Source of the DNA: Alphaproteobacteria bacterium
GTDB taxonomy: Bacteria; Pseudomonadota; Alphaproteobacteria; Micropepsales; Micropepsaceae
Reading direction: 5' to 3'
DNA length: 64,000 bases
Assembly: GCA_947474565.1 (NCBI GenBank)
Contig: CANJIS010000005.1
Location: 1 to 64,000 of the forward strand
Part shown: one piece after another, positions 7,637-15,503 of the stretch
Layout: the number at the start of each line of letters is the position of its first letter
How positions within the stretch are numbered: the first letter of the stretch is position 1
Notes under the pieces: generated by a model
Database searches by the model: none
The model's input: the letters and a program-made list of their open reading frames with translations, nothing else
What the model was told of the DNA's origin: nothing
Translations under genes and position numbers: made by a program

Positions 7637-9549
7637 TCGGCCGGCTGCGCAGCGGTGGCCGGCAGCGTGGCGCGCACGCGTAACCGCCCCCACAGGCTGA
7701 GCATGCCACCCAGACCCATCACCAATCCGCCCAGCCAGATGAAGGGCGCCAGCGGACTGACATAGGCGCGAATGGTCCAGCGGCCATCGCCGCGATTGTC
7801 GCCCAGCGCCAGATAAAGATCCTGAAAACCGGTGGTACGGATGGCGGTGACGGAGACATCCTGTCCGTCGGCCGGATAGATGCGCTGTTCCGGCGTCATT
7901 ACGCTCTTCACCTGGTCGCCGCTCATCAGCGCGATATGGGCGCGGCTGGCGCGATAATCAGAACCCTGGCGCTGGGTGACGCCGTCAAAGCGCAACGTAT
8001 AGGGACCGACATGCATCAACTCGCCGGGGCCAACAACCACCAGCGCTTCGCTGCGCCACAAGGTGGTGCCGGCAACACCCATCAGCGTCACGCCCAGACC
8101 GGCATGCGCCAGAGCAGCGGCGAATGCGCTGGCGCGGGCGCCCCTGCGCCTTAGCACATCAAGCAAGCTGGCGCCGATCAGCCAGCCCGCCATGGCGAAG
8201 GCCAGCGCGCCGGTCAGAAAACGCGGAGACGCGACAAGCAGCACCACCAGCGCCGCTATGACCGCAAGCCCGAGGGCCGGCGCCAATGCGCGCAGCACTT
8301 CTTTCAGGTTGCCACGGCGCCAGCCCAGCATCGGACCCAGCGGCACCAGCAAAAGCAGCGCGAAGAAAATCGGCGCGAAGGTCGCGACATAATAAGGCGG
8401 GCCGACGGAAATCTTGTCCCGGCCCATCGCATCCAACACCATCGGATAGAGCGTGCCGACAAACACCGAGGCGCAGGCCGCGACCAGGAAGACATTGTTG
8501 AGCAGCAGCATGGTCTCGCGGCTCACTGCCTCGAAGGCAGCGCCGCCCTGAAGCTTGGGGGCACGCCAGGCGAATAGCGCCAGCGCCCCGCCGATGGCGC
8601 AGAAGATCAACGCCAGAATATAGAGGCCGCGGGTAGGATCGGACGCAAAGGAATGCACCGATGTGGTCAGACCCGAACGCACCAGGAAGGTGCCGATCAG
8701 GCTCATGGAAAAACCGCCAATGGCCAGCAGCAGACTCCATGTGCGGAAGGCGCCGCTTTTTTCTGTCGCCAGCGCGGAATGCAGCAGCGCAGTCGCCACC
8801 AGCCACGGCATCAGCGAGGCATTTTCAACCGGATCCCAGAACCAGAAGCCGCCCCAGCCCAATTCGTAATAGGCCCACCAGCTTCCCAGGGCGATGCCGC
8901 AGGTCAGGAAAATCCACGACAACAGCATCAGCGGCCGCGCGGCGCGGGCCCAGCCTTCTTCGCCCACCATCAAGGCGGCAGCGGCATAAGAGAAAGACGC
9001 CGAAAGCCCGACATAGCCCGCGTAGAGCATGGGCGGATGCATCGCCAGGCCGGGATCCTGCAGCAGCGGATTGAGGCCCGCGCCTTCAAATGGCGCCGGG
9101 TCAATCCGCAAAAACGGATTGGACGTGAACAGGATGAAAAGGATGAAGGCCGCCGCCAGCATTCCCTGCACACCCAGCGCGGCGCTGGTCAGCCGCTCAC
9201 CGCCACGGCCCAGCATCGCCACCAGGCCGGAATAAAGCGACAGAACCAGCACCCATAAAAGCATCGAGCCTTCATGGTTTCCCCAGACGCCGCTGATTCT
9301 GTAGACCAGCGGCTTGAGGGTGTTGGAATTGCTGGCGACGCCGGAAATCGAAAAATCCGACGTCACGAAAGCATATGTCAGCGTTCCGAAAGCCAGCGCC
9401 ACAAACACCAGCATGCCCATGGTGGCGCCATGCGCGATGGCACGGGCGGTAGCCGCCTCGCTGCGCGCGCCGGTAAGCCCGGCGACTGCCATCACCAGCG
9501 ACAGGGCCAAGGCAAAGCAAAGCGCCAGTTGACCCAGCTCGCCGGTCAC
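7633..9549 (-). CDS. ccmF: Cytochrome c heme lyase subunit CcmF (CycK)
   Basis: A 638-residue polytopic membrane protein that accepts heme from CcmE and attaches it to apocytochrome c together with CcmH. The WWD signature is clear (WGGFWFWDPVENAS), and there are many membrane helices plus a large periplasmic segment near the C-terminus. The start is GTG at 9549, overlapping the ccmE stop by four bases. Length is normal. It lies in the order ccmE-ccmF-ccmH; ccmABCD and ccmG are not in this window. Confidence 0.97.
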   Translation of the reverse strand: MTGELGQLALCFALALSLVMAVAGLTGARSEAATARAIAHGATMGMLVFVALAFGTLTYAFVTSDFSISGVASNSNTLKPLVYRISGVWGNHEGSMLLWVLVLSLYSGLVAMLGRGGERLTSAALGVQGMLAAAFILFILFTSNPFLRIDPAPFEGAGLNPLLQDPGLAMHPPMLYAGYVGLSASFSYAAAALMVGEEGWARAARPLMLLSWIFLTCGIALGSWWAYYELGWGGFWFWDPVENASLMPWLVATALLHSALATEKSGAFRTWSLLLAIGGFSMSLIGTFLVRSGLTTSVHSFASDPTRGLYILALIFCAIGGALALFAWRAPKLQGGAAFEAVSRETMLLLNNVFLVAACASVFVGTLYPMVLDAMGRDKISVGPPYYVATFAPIFFALLLLVPLGPMLGWRRGNLKEVLRALAPALGLAVIAALVVLLVASPRFLTGALAFAMAGWLIGASLLDVLRRRGARASAFAAALAHAGLGVTLMGVAGTTLWRSEALVVVGPGELMHVGPYTLRFDGVTQRQGSDYRASRAHIALMSGDQVKSVMTPEQRIYPADGQDVSVTAIRTTGFQDLYLALGDNRGDGRWTIRAYVSPLAPFIWLGGLVMGLGGMLSLWGRLRVRATLPATAAQPAE

Positions 9550-9989
9550 AGGCCGCCTTCCTTCCAGCGGCCACTGCGCTTCAAGGCATCCACCACTTCG
9601 GGCGGCATATATTTCTCGTCATGCTTGGCCAGCACTTCGGTCGCGACAAAGGCCCCGCTGCCGTTGAGCGCGCCCAGCGCCACAATGCCCTGCCCTTCGC
9701 GGAACAACGCCGGTAGCACGCCATTATATTGAACCGGTACGACACCTTTTCCGTCGGTCACGCTGAAGGTGACATCCGCGCCGGCGCCATGATGCACGCT
9801 CTTGTCCACCACCAGCCCGCCCAGGCGGAAAGCGGTTCCGGGCTCGACCATTTTGGCAGTGACATCGCTGGGGCTGCGGAAATATTGGGTGTTCTGTCCC
9901 AGCTCGTAAATAATCGCGCCAGCCAGCACCACGCCGGCCGCAAGCAGGGCGACGGCGAATGCAAGGCGGCGGCGTTTTTTCGGCGTCAT
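9546..9989 (-). CDS. ccmE: Periplasmic heme chaperone CcmE (CycJ)
   Basis: A 147-residue membrane-anchored heme chaperone. It has one N-terminal helix (about residues 8-29), then an OB-fold domain, and the covalent heme-binding signature LAKHDEKYMPP with His123 and Tyr127 in the HxxxY arrangement. It follows the stop of a 116-residue gene without a gap (TGA then ATG) and overlaps ccmF by four bases, so all four genes are probably one transcript. It carries heme from CcmCD to CcmF. Confidence 0.97.
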   Translation of the reverse strand: MTPKKRRRLAFAVALLAAGVVLAGAIIYELGQNTQYFRSPSDVTAKMVEPGTAFRLGGLVVDKSVHHGAGADVTFSVTDGKGVVPVQYNGVLPALFREGQGIVALGALNGSGAFVATEVLAKHDEKYMPPEVVDALKRSGRWKEGGL

Positions 9990-10340
9990 TCAGTGATGTC
10001 CGCCACGATGCAGAATTTCATCGGCGATGCCGGTGTCATAGGCGATGCCCTGCGGCGTCAGGGAAATGCTGCCCGGCCATTCTGCGCGGATCATGCCCTT
10101 GCGGGTGAGCGCGTTCCACACCGTCTCGTTTTCCAGACCGGTGGCGTCACGGCTGGCAACCGTGAAATCGCCCAGATGAAAGTGATCGCCATGGGCGTGG
10201 GGGAATGCGGTGATGGCGATATGGCCATCGGCTTGTGCCTGGCTGGCCTGGGGCAGCTGCGCAAGAACCTGCAGCAAAGTGAGGGTGCGCAGTTGCAGCG
10301 GATTAAGCTTGGCGGGATTGGCTTTGAGCGTCATTTTCAT
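9990..10340 (-). CDS. Conserved hypothetical protein at the head of the ccm operon
   Basis: The 116-residue protein has no signal peptide and no membrane segment. It has a helical N-terminus, a histidine-rich patch (FPHAHGDHFHLGDF, about residues 47-60) and ends with HRGGHH. The later part reads like a small winged-helix or trigger-type domain (NALTRKGMIR...LTPQG), which is a guess. It abuts ccmE directly and so is in the ccm operon, where many alphaproteobacteria instead carry ccmI (cycH). It bears no resemblance to the TPR protein CcmI. The His-rich segment could bind a metal. Function unknown. Confidence 0.75.
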   Translation of the reverse strand: MKMTLKANPAKLNPLQLRTLTLLQVLAQLPQASQAQADGHIAITAFPHAHGDHFHLGDFTVASRDATGLENETVWNALTRKGMIRAEWPGSISLTPQGIAYDTGIADEILHRGGHH

Positions 10341-10349
10341 TCTTCAAAA

Positions 10350-10380
10350 GAAAACGGCCGGACCATACAGGCCCGGCCGT
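10350..10380 (-). terminator. Rho-independent terminator between the 10.4-kb gene and the ccm operon
   Basis: ACGGCCGG and CCGGCCGT arms with an 11-base loop are followed on the minus strand by TTTTCTTTT. It ends the minus-strand gene stopping at 10417. It also lies only about ten bases before the start of the 116-residue gene (10340), so any transcript of the ccm operon from further upstream must pass it. Confidence 0.75.
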
Positions 10381-10416
10381 GCAATGACAAAGTATCCCGA
10401 TTCAAGGGCAGCCACA

Positions 10417-10707
10417 TTACCAGCGGCGGCCGCCACGGCCCCAGCCGCCACCACGACCGCAGCCACCGCGGCCATAACCACCGCCAAAGCCGAAGTTCAG
10501 CCGGACAGACGGTCCGTAGTACGGGGCGCCGTAATAAGGCGACCCGTAATAGGGATACGGGGCGGGATAAGGCGGCGCGTAATAGACGGGCGGCGGAGGC
10601 GGCGGCCCATAGGCATAGGTGCTGGGCTGCGGCGGCGGCAGCTCATTGCCGTCCATGCAGGCATAGTAAGCGTCGCCATAAGCCGCCTGAACATCGGCGG
10701 CGGCCAT
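10417..10707 (-). CDS. Pro/Tyr/Gly-rich low-complexity protein, probably 5'-truncated
   Basis: The frame encodes YGDAYYACMDGNELPPPQP, then a proline/tyrosine-rich stretch with PYYG repeats, and a glycine/arginine-rich tail (FGFGGGYGRGG...RGGRRW). Proteins of this type in alphaproteobacteria are usually small exported envelope proteins with a signal peptide. Here no signal peptide can be found: the ATG at 10707 has no ribosome binding site, and the frame continues upstream to 10842 through sequence that reads better as a plus-strand PepSY tail. A terminator follows the stop. I infer a real gene that has lost its 5' end. Confidence 0.5.
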   Translation of the reverse strand: MAAADVQAAYGDAYYACMDGNELPPPQPSTYAYGPPPPPPVYYAPPYPAPYPYYGSPYYGAPYYGPSVRLNFGFGGGYGRGGCGRGGGWGRGGRRW

Positions 10708-10800
10708 TATGTGGTGAAAAGTTTCAACCGGCGCGGCCGCACCGTCTTCGTGGAAATCAACCCTTACACGGGAGCCTTTCTCGGCGAATTCCGCGTCTAA
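10694..10800 (+). pseudogene. Orphan C-terminal fragment of a PepSY-like domain
   Basis: On the plus strand the last 30 or so codons before a TAA at 10798 read GGGHYVVKSFNRRGRTVFVE followed by INPYTGAFLGEFRV. This matches the closing beta-hairpin of PepSY domains (xYxVxxxNRxGRxxxVxVDxxTGxxL). The frame is open further upstream, but there it is the Arg-rich shadow of the opposite-strand PYYG gene, with no signal peptide or start. A hairpin with six T residues follows on the plus strand. It looks like the 3' end of a once longer gene. Confidence 0.45.
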
Positions 10801-10859
10801 AGCTTGGGCGTAGAGTGGACGGTATGCCCCTCCCCGAACCACTCTAAGCTATCAAGGAA

Positions 10860-10900
10860 AGGCCCGCGCTTCTCCCGAGACGCGGGCCTTTCGCTTTTTT
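10860..10900 (+). terminator. Rho-independent terminator, possibly bidirectional
   Basis: AGGCCCGCG and CGCGGGCCT arms are followed by TTCGCTTTTTT on the plus strand, a good terminator for a plus-strand gene ending at 10800. On the minus strand the stem is followed by TTTCCTT, so it may also end the four-gene YkgJ operon that stops at 10960. Confidence 0.8.
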
Positions 10901-10959
10901 AATGGTCGCGCAGCTTATCCGAAAACCGCTCCACACTTTTCGGGCTGCGCTCCGCAAAC

Positions 10960-11538
10960 CTAACTGCTCACATCGTGGCCATCATGACGCATCACGTATG
11001 GCTTGGTGGGATGAGCGACCAATATCTTCAATATCTCTTCCAGCACCGTCTTCATCTCGGCGCGCGATTTCGCGGCGGCTTGCTGAAGCGGCGGAACGTT
11101 CAGCAACAAGCGCGCCGATTGCATGCCCGGACCGGCGGATAGCATCAGATAAAGCGCGATATTGTTGCGCAGGCTCTTGGCGACGAAATCCAGGAAGTCC
11201 GGCCGCCTGATTGTCTTGAGCGGATTGCCGACCAGATTCAGGGCGGCGCCCAGAGGCTGAAACTGCGGCAGCTCGTTGATCTCCAATATCGCCATGACGC
11301 CCGACCGGTCGGGGCGCCAGTCATCGGGAAAATCCGGCGAGCGCCGCCAGCCGCAGAAAAATGTGCGGCAAGGATCGGGACGGTTTTCATAGATATTGCA
11401 GCCGCCCTGCAGAGAATGAACGCATGGCGAACCGGGTTGCTTCTGTACTTCCGGCTTGTTGATAGCCGGCGCAATGCAGCATTCCTGGCATTCGCCGCAG
11501 GCGCGATCTGCGATCAGCGGGCCCTCGACCTGGCTCAT
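10960..11538 (-). CDS. YkgJ-type cysteine-cluster protein, fourth of four tandem paralogs
   Basis: The 192-residue protein has eight cysteines in a fixed pattern: CGECQECC, 17 residues, C, seven, C, nine, C, four, C, closing with FFCGWRR. This fits the CxxCxxCC family (YkgJ, PF03692), thought to bind zinc or iron. The second half is shared with its paralogs: WRPDRSG, GNPLKTIRRPDFLDF, LYLMLSAGPGMQSARL and a C-terminal GHDVSS. No signal peptide or membrane segment. Its ATG overlaps the previous stop as ATGA. Function of the family is unknown. Confidence 0.85.
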   Translation of the reverse strand: MSQVEGPLIADRACGECQECCIAPAINKPEVQKQPGSPCVHSLQGGCNIYENRPDPCRTFFCGWRRSPDFPDDWRPDRSGVMAILEINELPQFQPLGAALNLVGNPLKTIRRPDFLDFVAKSLRNNIALYLMLSAGPGMQSARLLLNVPPLQQAAAKSRAEMKTVLEEILKILVAHPTKPYVMRHDGHDVSS

Positions 11539-12119
11539 GTGCTGAAATCTTGGCCACTGTATTCCATCACATAGGGCTCTGGCGGCAGGGCCTGATGTGT
11601 CTTGAGCGATTGCTCCAGCACGGTTTTCACATCGCTGCGCGAGCGCGCGCCGGCCAGTGCCGGATTGAGCTGCAAGCGCGCCGATTTCATTCTTTCGCCT
11701 CCCGGCAGCATCAGATAGAGCGCAACCTTATTCCGGATATTGTGGAGGACAAAATCCAGAAAATCCGGCCGTCTTATGGTCTTCAGTGGATTTCCGGTGA
11801 GAAACAGGGATAGCGCCACCGGCCGGAACTGCGGCTGCTCGTTGGATTCACCGATGATCAGAATGCCGGAACGGTCAGGACGCCAATCGGCGGGCACGTC
11901 CGTCAGCCGCCGCCAGCCGCAAAAAAACACCCGGCAGACCTCCGGGCGATTTTCATAAACGCCGCAGCCGCCCTGAAGACTGTGGCGGCAGGCCGAGCCC
12001 GGCATCTTCTGGATGGACGGTTTGTCTATGGTGAGCGCGATGCAGCATTCCTGGCATTCGCCGCATGCGCGTGCCGGCACCATCGGCCCGGACGGCGGCG
12101 ATTCAGGTGCTGACGTCAT
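11535..12119 (-). CDS. YkgJ-type cysteine-cluster protein, third of four tandem paralogs
   Basis: A 194-residue paralog with CGECQECC near residue 20, the same spacing of the remaining four cysteines, and FFCGWRR. The shared second half includes WRPDRSG, GNPLKTIRRPDFLDF, LYLMLPGGERMKSARLQLN and a C-terminal GQDFST. The start at 12119 (MTSAPESPPSG) matches the paralogs' length and overlaps the preceding gene by 17 bases; a longer frame to 12191 would overlap it much more. Probably cytoplasmic and translated together with its neighbours. Confidence 0.85.
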   Translation of the reverse strand: MTSAPESPPSGPMVPARACGECQECCIALTIDKPSIQKMPGSACRHSLQGGCGVYENRPEVCRVFFCGWRRLTDVPADWRPDRSGILIIGESNEQPQFRPVALSLFLTGNPLKTIRRPDFLDFVLHNIRNKVALYLMLPGGERMKSARLQLNPALAGARSRSDVKTVLEQSLKTHQALPPEPYVMEYSGQDFST

Positions 12120-12702
12120 GGCCGCGATAATCCATGGCATGCGGGGTGGGTGGATGCGCCGGCAGCCGCTGCACCAGACCTTCCAGCACATCGCCCACTT
12201 CGGTATGGGAGCGGGCAGCAGCTTCCGTCATGAGCGGATTGTTGAGCGAGAGGCGCGGCGACTGCATGCCCTTGGGGCCCGGCAGAATCAAATAGAGCGC
12301 GACCTTGTTGCCGAGGTTGCGAACCACAAAATCGATGAACGCTGAATCTCTGACGGTAACAAAGGGATCGGCCAGCAGCGTCAGTGCCACCGCCAAGGGA
12401 CCGAATTGCGGATCGCTGTTGGCTTCCAGCACGGCGAAGATACCGGACGTATCGGGCCGCCAGTTTTCGGGAAAGGCTGCGGATCGGCGCCAGCCGCAAA
12501 AAAACGCACGGCATACCGGCGGGCGGCTTTCATAGATATCGCAACCGCCGCCCAGACTGTAACGGCACGGCGATGCGGCCAGCTTTTGAATCTCAGGCGT
12601 ATCGATGGAAAGCGTGACGCAGCAGACTTTGCATTCGCCGCATTCGCGTCCGGGCACCAGCCGCTGGGGAGTGTCCTGCATGACGTCAGCCCGGGCCATC
12701 AT
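12103..12702 (-). CDS. YkgJ-type cysteine-cluster protein, second of four tandem paralogs
   Basis: A 199-residue paralog with CGECKVCC, all eight cluster cysteines, and FFCGWRR. The C-terminal half is the most divergent of the four (LLADPFVTVRDSAFIDF replaces GNPLKTIRRPDFLDF), but LYLILPGPKGMQSPRLSLN and the terminal GHDVST are kept. The ATG at 12702 overlaps the first paralog's stop as ATGA; a second ATG is the next codon. The conservation of every cysteine argues that the copy is functional. Confidence 0.85.
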   Translation of the reverse strand: MMARADVMQDTPQRLVPGRECGECKVCCVTLSIDTPEIQKLAASPCRYSLGGGCDIYESRPPVCRAFFCGWRRSAAFPENWRPDTSGIFAVLEANSDPQFGPLAVALTLLADPFVTVRDSAFIDFVVRNLGNKVALYLILPGPKGMQSPRLSLNNPLMTEAAARSHTEVGDVLEGLVQRLPAHPPTPHAMDYRGHDVST

Positions 12703-13280
12703 GTGCTCGTGTCTTGGCCGCTATTTTCCATCTGATACGAAATGAAGGTGTGCCCCTGCAGCCGCTTCAGAATTTTCTCCATGGCCGTCCTGAGTTCGGC
12801 GCGCGACTGGGTGGCGGCCTCGACCACCTCGCTATTGTTGAGCGGCAGCCGGGCAGCTTGCTTCCCTTTCGGACCGGGTATGCCCAAGAATAACGCGACC
12901 TTGCTGCGGACATTGCGGGCGACGAAATCGATAAAGTCCGGCTGGCGGATGCTTTTGAGCGGATTGCCGACCAGCATGATGGAAATACCCATGGACTGAA
13001 ATGGCGGCGGCTGGCCGGCTTCCAACTCAAAGAACAGTCCCGACCGGTCCGGACGCCATGAGTCGGGGAACAGGTCCATGCGCCGCCAGCCGCAGTAATA
13101 CTCGCGGCAGACCGGCGGACGGCTCTCATAGATATCGCAGCCGCCGCACAGGCTGTGGCGGCAGGGCGAATTGGCCATTTTCTGGATTTCCGGCTTGTCG
13201 ATTGCCGTCACGATGCAGCACGCCTGGCATTCGCCGCATTCGCGGTTCGGGACCAGATCATCCTTGTGCCAAGCTTGCAT
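12699..13280 (-). CDS. YkgJ-type cysteine-cluster protein, first of four tandem paralogs
   Basis: A 193-residue paralog and the promoter-proximal gene of the array. It has CGECQACC (Cys15, 18, 21, 22), a ninth cysteine within RHSLCGGC, and YYCGWRR. The shared C-terminal half has GNPLKSIRQPDFIDF, LFLGIPGPKGKQAARLPLN and the terminal GQDTST. The start at 13280 (MQAWHKDD) is chosen because the frame further upstream is unrelated to the paralogs and runs into the divergent PBP gene; its ribosome binding site is weak. About 110 bases separate it from the divergent PBP start. Confidence 0.83.
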   Translation of the reverse strand: MQAWHKDDLVPNRECGECQACCIVTAIDKPEIQKMANSPCRHSLCGGCDIYESRPPVCREYYCGWRRMDLFPDSWRPDRSGLFFELEAGQPPPFQSMGISIMLVGNPLKSIRQPDFIDFVARNVRSKVALFLGIPGPKGKQAARLPLNNSEVVEAATQSRAELRTAMEKILKRLQGHTFISYQMENSGQDTST

Positions 13281-13392
13281 GAAACCAACCAACCCGTTCT
13301 GCGCTGTTCTATAACATCGGCACTTGTATATATTAAGTGCGCCCGCAGCCCGAGCCTTGAAACCGCCGCAAAATTCGGTGAGCAATCCCACG

Positions 13393-15465
13393 ATGCCGCC
13401 ACCCCCCGATAGCTTCGAGGATCGCCTCCGCCTCTGGGAGCGCCACGCCAGACGCTGGGCGCCGCTTTTTGCCATCATCGTCACGGCTTTCACGGTTCCG
13501 GCCGCGATCCTGTACCTGCTGCCCTCCACGCTGGGGCTGTTTGCGGCGCCGCCGGATCCGCATATCGACCTCTATGCGGTCAACCGCCCGCAGGGCTTTA
13601 CCTTCATGGATTTGAACGGCGAAGAAGTCGGTCATCGCGGCGCAGTGGTGGGCGAGCGGCTGAAGCTGGAAGCCATGCCCGCTTACTTGCCGGCCGCCTT
13701 CATCGCCATGGAAGACCGCCGCTTCTATACCCATGACGGCGTCGATCCGGTTGGGCTTGGCCGCGCCCTGGTGCAGGACCTGCGCGCCGGTCATGCCGTC
13801 GCCGGCGGCTCCACCATCAGCCAGCAGACCGCCAAGATCATTTACACCCAGCAGGAACGCACCGTTTCGCGCAAATTTACCGAGTTGATGGGCGCCGCCG
13901 GTCTGGAGAAAGCCCTCACCAAGAAACAGATCCTCGAGCTTTATCTCAACCGCATCTATCTGGGCTCGGCGGCTTATGGCGTGGACGGCGCGGCGCGCGT
14001 CTATTTCGGCATCTCGGCGCGCAACCTCACGTTGGCCCAGGCGGCGATGCTGGCGACGCTGACGCGGGCGCCGTCGGTCTTCTCGCCGCGCCGCGATCTG
14101 GCCCGCGCCCAGGCGCGCGCCGACACGGTGCTGGATGCCATGGTGGACACCGGCGCGATCACGCAAGCGCAGGCCAAGGCGGCCAAGGCCAGTCCCGCCA
14201 TTGTGGTGGACAATGCCAGCATCGATTCGCGCAATTTCTTTTTCGACACTGCCGCCGACCAGGCCAAAGATCTGGTGTCGCAGAATGGCGGCTCGCTCAA
14301 CACCGACCTGATCGTGCACACCACGCTGGAACCGGCGCTGCAGGAAGCTGCGCGCCAGTCGGCCCTGGATGTGATCAACAAATATTCCAAGCGCAACCGC
14401 GTCCATCAGGCCGCCGTGGTGATCATGAAGCCGGACGGCGCAGTATCAGCCATGATCGGCGGCGTGGATTACGATGTCTCTGTGTTCAACCGCGCCACCC
14501 AGGCGCGCCGCCAGCCCGGTTCTTCCTTCAAGCCTTTTGTCTATCTGGCGGCGCTGGAAGCGGGCATTTCACCCGGGGATCAGCGTGACGATGAGCCGGT
14601 GGACATTAACGGCTACCAGCCCACCAATTTCGGCAACAATGAATATGGCACGCTGACATTGGCGGATGCCCTGGCCCATTCGGTCAACACCATCACCGTC
14701 AACCTGGCCCAGGAAGTCGGCATCAAAAAAGTGATTGATGCCGCGCGCCGGCTGGGCATCACCGCACCGCTGACGCCCACGCCGTCTCTTGCACTGGGCA
14801 CCAGTGAAGTGACGCCACTGGAATTGACCGGCGCCTATGCCGCCTTCGCCAATGGCGGTTATCGCGTCAATCCGTATTTGATCACCGAAGTGAATCAACC
14901 CGATGGCAAGGTGCTGTATCAGCGCCAGGAGCCCAAACCGCAGCGGGTGATTGATGCCCAAGTGAACCGCGACATGCTGGCGATGATGTGGAATGTGGTT
15001 GCCACCGGCACCGGCGGCGGCGCCTCGCTGGCGCCACGCGAAGCGGCCGGCAAGACCGGCACCACCCAGAATTCCCAGGACGCTTGGTTCGTGGGCTTCA
15101 CCACCGATTATGTCGCCGGTGTTTGGGTCGGCAATGATGACAACAGCCCCACCCGCAATGTCACCGGCGGCACCCTGCCCGCGATGATTTGGAAGAGTTC
15201 CATGCGCGCCGCGGAAAAAGGCCTGAAGCTGAAGCCGCTGGAACGTTCGCCGCCGCAGGAAGCCAATGATCCGGGCTTCTTCGCCCAGATGTTTGGGTCA
15301 AACAGCGTCCAGGCCAGGGCGCCGCGTGATGATGAAGCGACCTTTGCGCGGGATGAGCGCCTTCCCGACCTGCCGCCGCCCGAACCGCGGCGCAGCCGCA
15401 GCGGCATCCTGGGCTGGCTGTTCGGCGGGGATGATGAACCGGAGCCGCCGCCCCGCGACCGTTAG
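13393..15465 (+). CDS. Bifunctional class A penicillin-binding protein (PBP1A family)
   Basis: The 690-residue protein polymerises glycan strands and cross-links peptidoglycan. After a membrane anchor (about 23-50) comes a glycosyltransferase domain with the catalytic Glu107 in MEDRRFYTHDGVDP and GGSTISQQTAK. The transpeptidase domain has SSFK (Ser377, Lys380), SVN (430-432) and KTGTTQ (554-559). The C-terminus is charged and proline-rich. The start at 13393 (MPPPPDSFED) precedes the cytoplasmic tail; a GTG at 13378 is possible. All catalytic motifs are intact. It is transcribed divergently from the YkgJ array. Confidence 0.93.
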   Translation: MPPPPDSFEDRLRLWERHARRWAPLFAIIVTAFTVPAAILYLLPSTLGLFAAPPDPHIDLYAVNRPQGFTFMDLNGEEVGHRGAVVGERLKLEAMPAYLPAAFIAMEDRRFYTHDGVDPVGLGRALVQDLRAGHAVAGGSTISQQTAKIIYTQQERTVSRKFTELMGAAGLEKALTKKQILELYLNRIYLGSAAYGVDGAARVYFGISARNLTLAQAAMLATLTRAPSVFSPRRDLARAQARADTVLDAMVDTGAITQAQAKAAKASPAIVVDNASIDSRNFFFDTAADQAKDLVSQNGGSLNTDLIVHTTLEPALQEAARQSALDVINKYSKRNRVHQAAVVIMKPDGAVSAMIGGVDYDVSVFNRATQARRQPGSSFKPFVYLAALEAGISPGDQRDDEPVDINGYQPTNFGNNEYGTLTLADALAHSVNTITVNLAQEVGIKKVIDAARRLGITAPLTPTPSLALGTSEVTPLELTGAYAAFANGGYRVNPYLITEVNQPDGKVLYQRQEPKPQRVIDAQVNRDMLAMMWNVVATGTGGGASLAPREAAGKTGTTQNSQDAWFVGFTTDYVAGVWVGNDDNSPTRNVTGGTLPAMIWKSSMRAAEKGLKLKPLERSPPQEANDPGFFAQMFGSNSVQARAPRDDEATFARDERLPDLPPPEPRRSRSGILGWLFGGDDEPEPPPRDR

Positions 15466-15503
15466 TGTCTTCGCTGCCGGACGCTGCGTGCTATAAAGCC
15501 CGC

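Noticed and set aside
10210-10690. Arg-rich plus-strand frame upstream of the PepSY-like end
   Set aside because: It is the complement of the Pro/Tyr/Gly repeat gene and has no start or signal peptide.
15466-15503. TPP or other riboswitch before the NMT1-like importer
   Set aside because: Only 38 bases separate the stop of the PBP gene from the start; there is no room for an aptamer.
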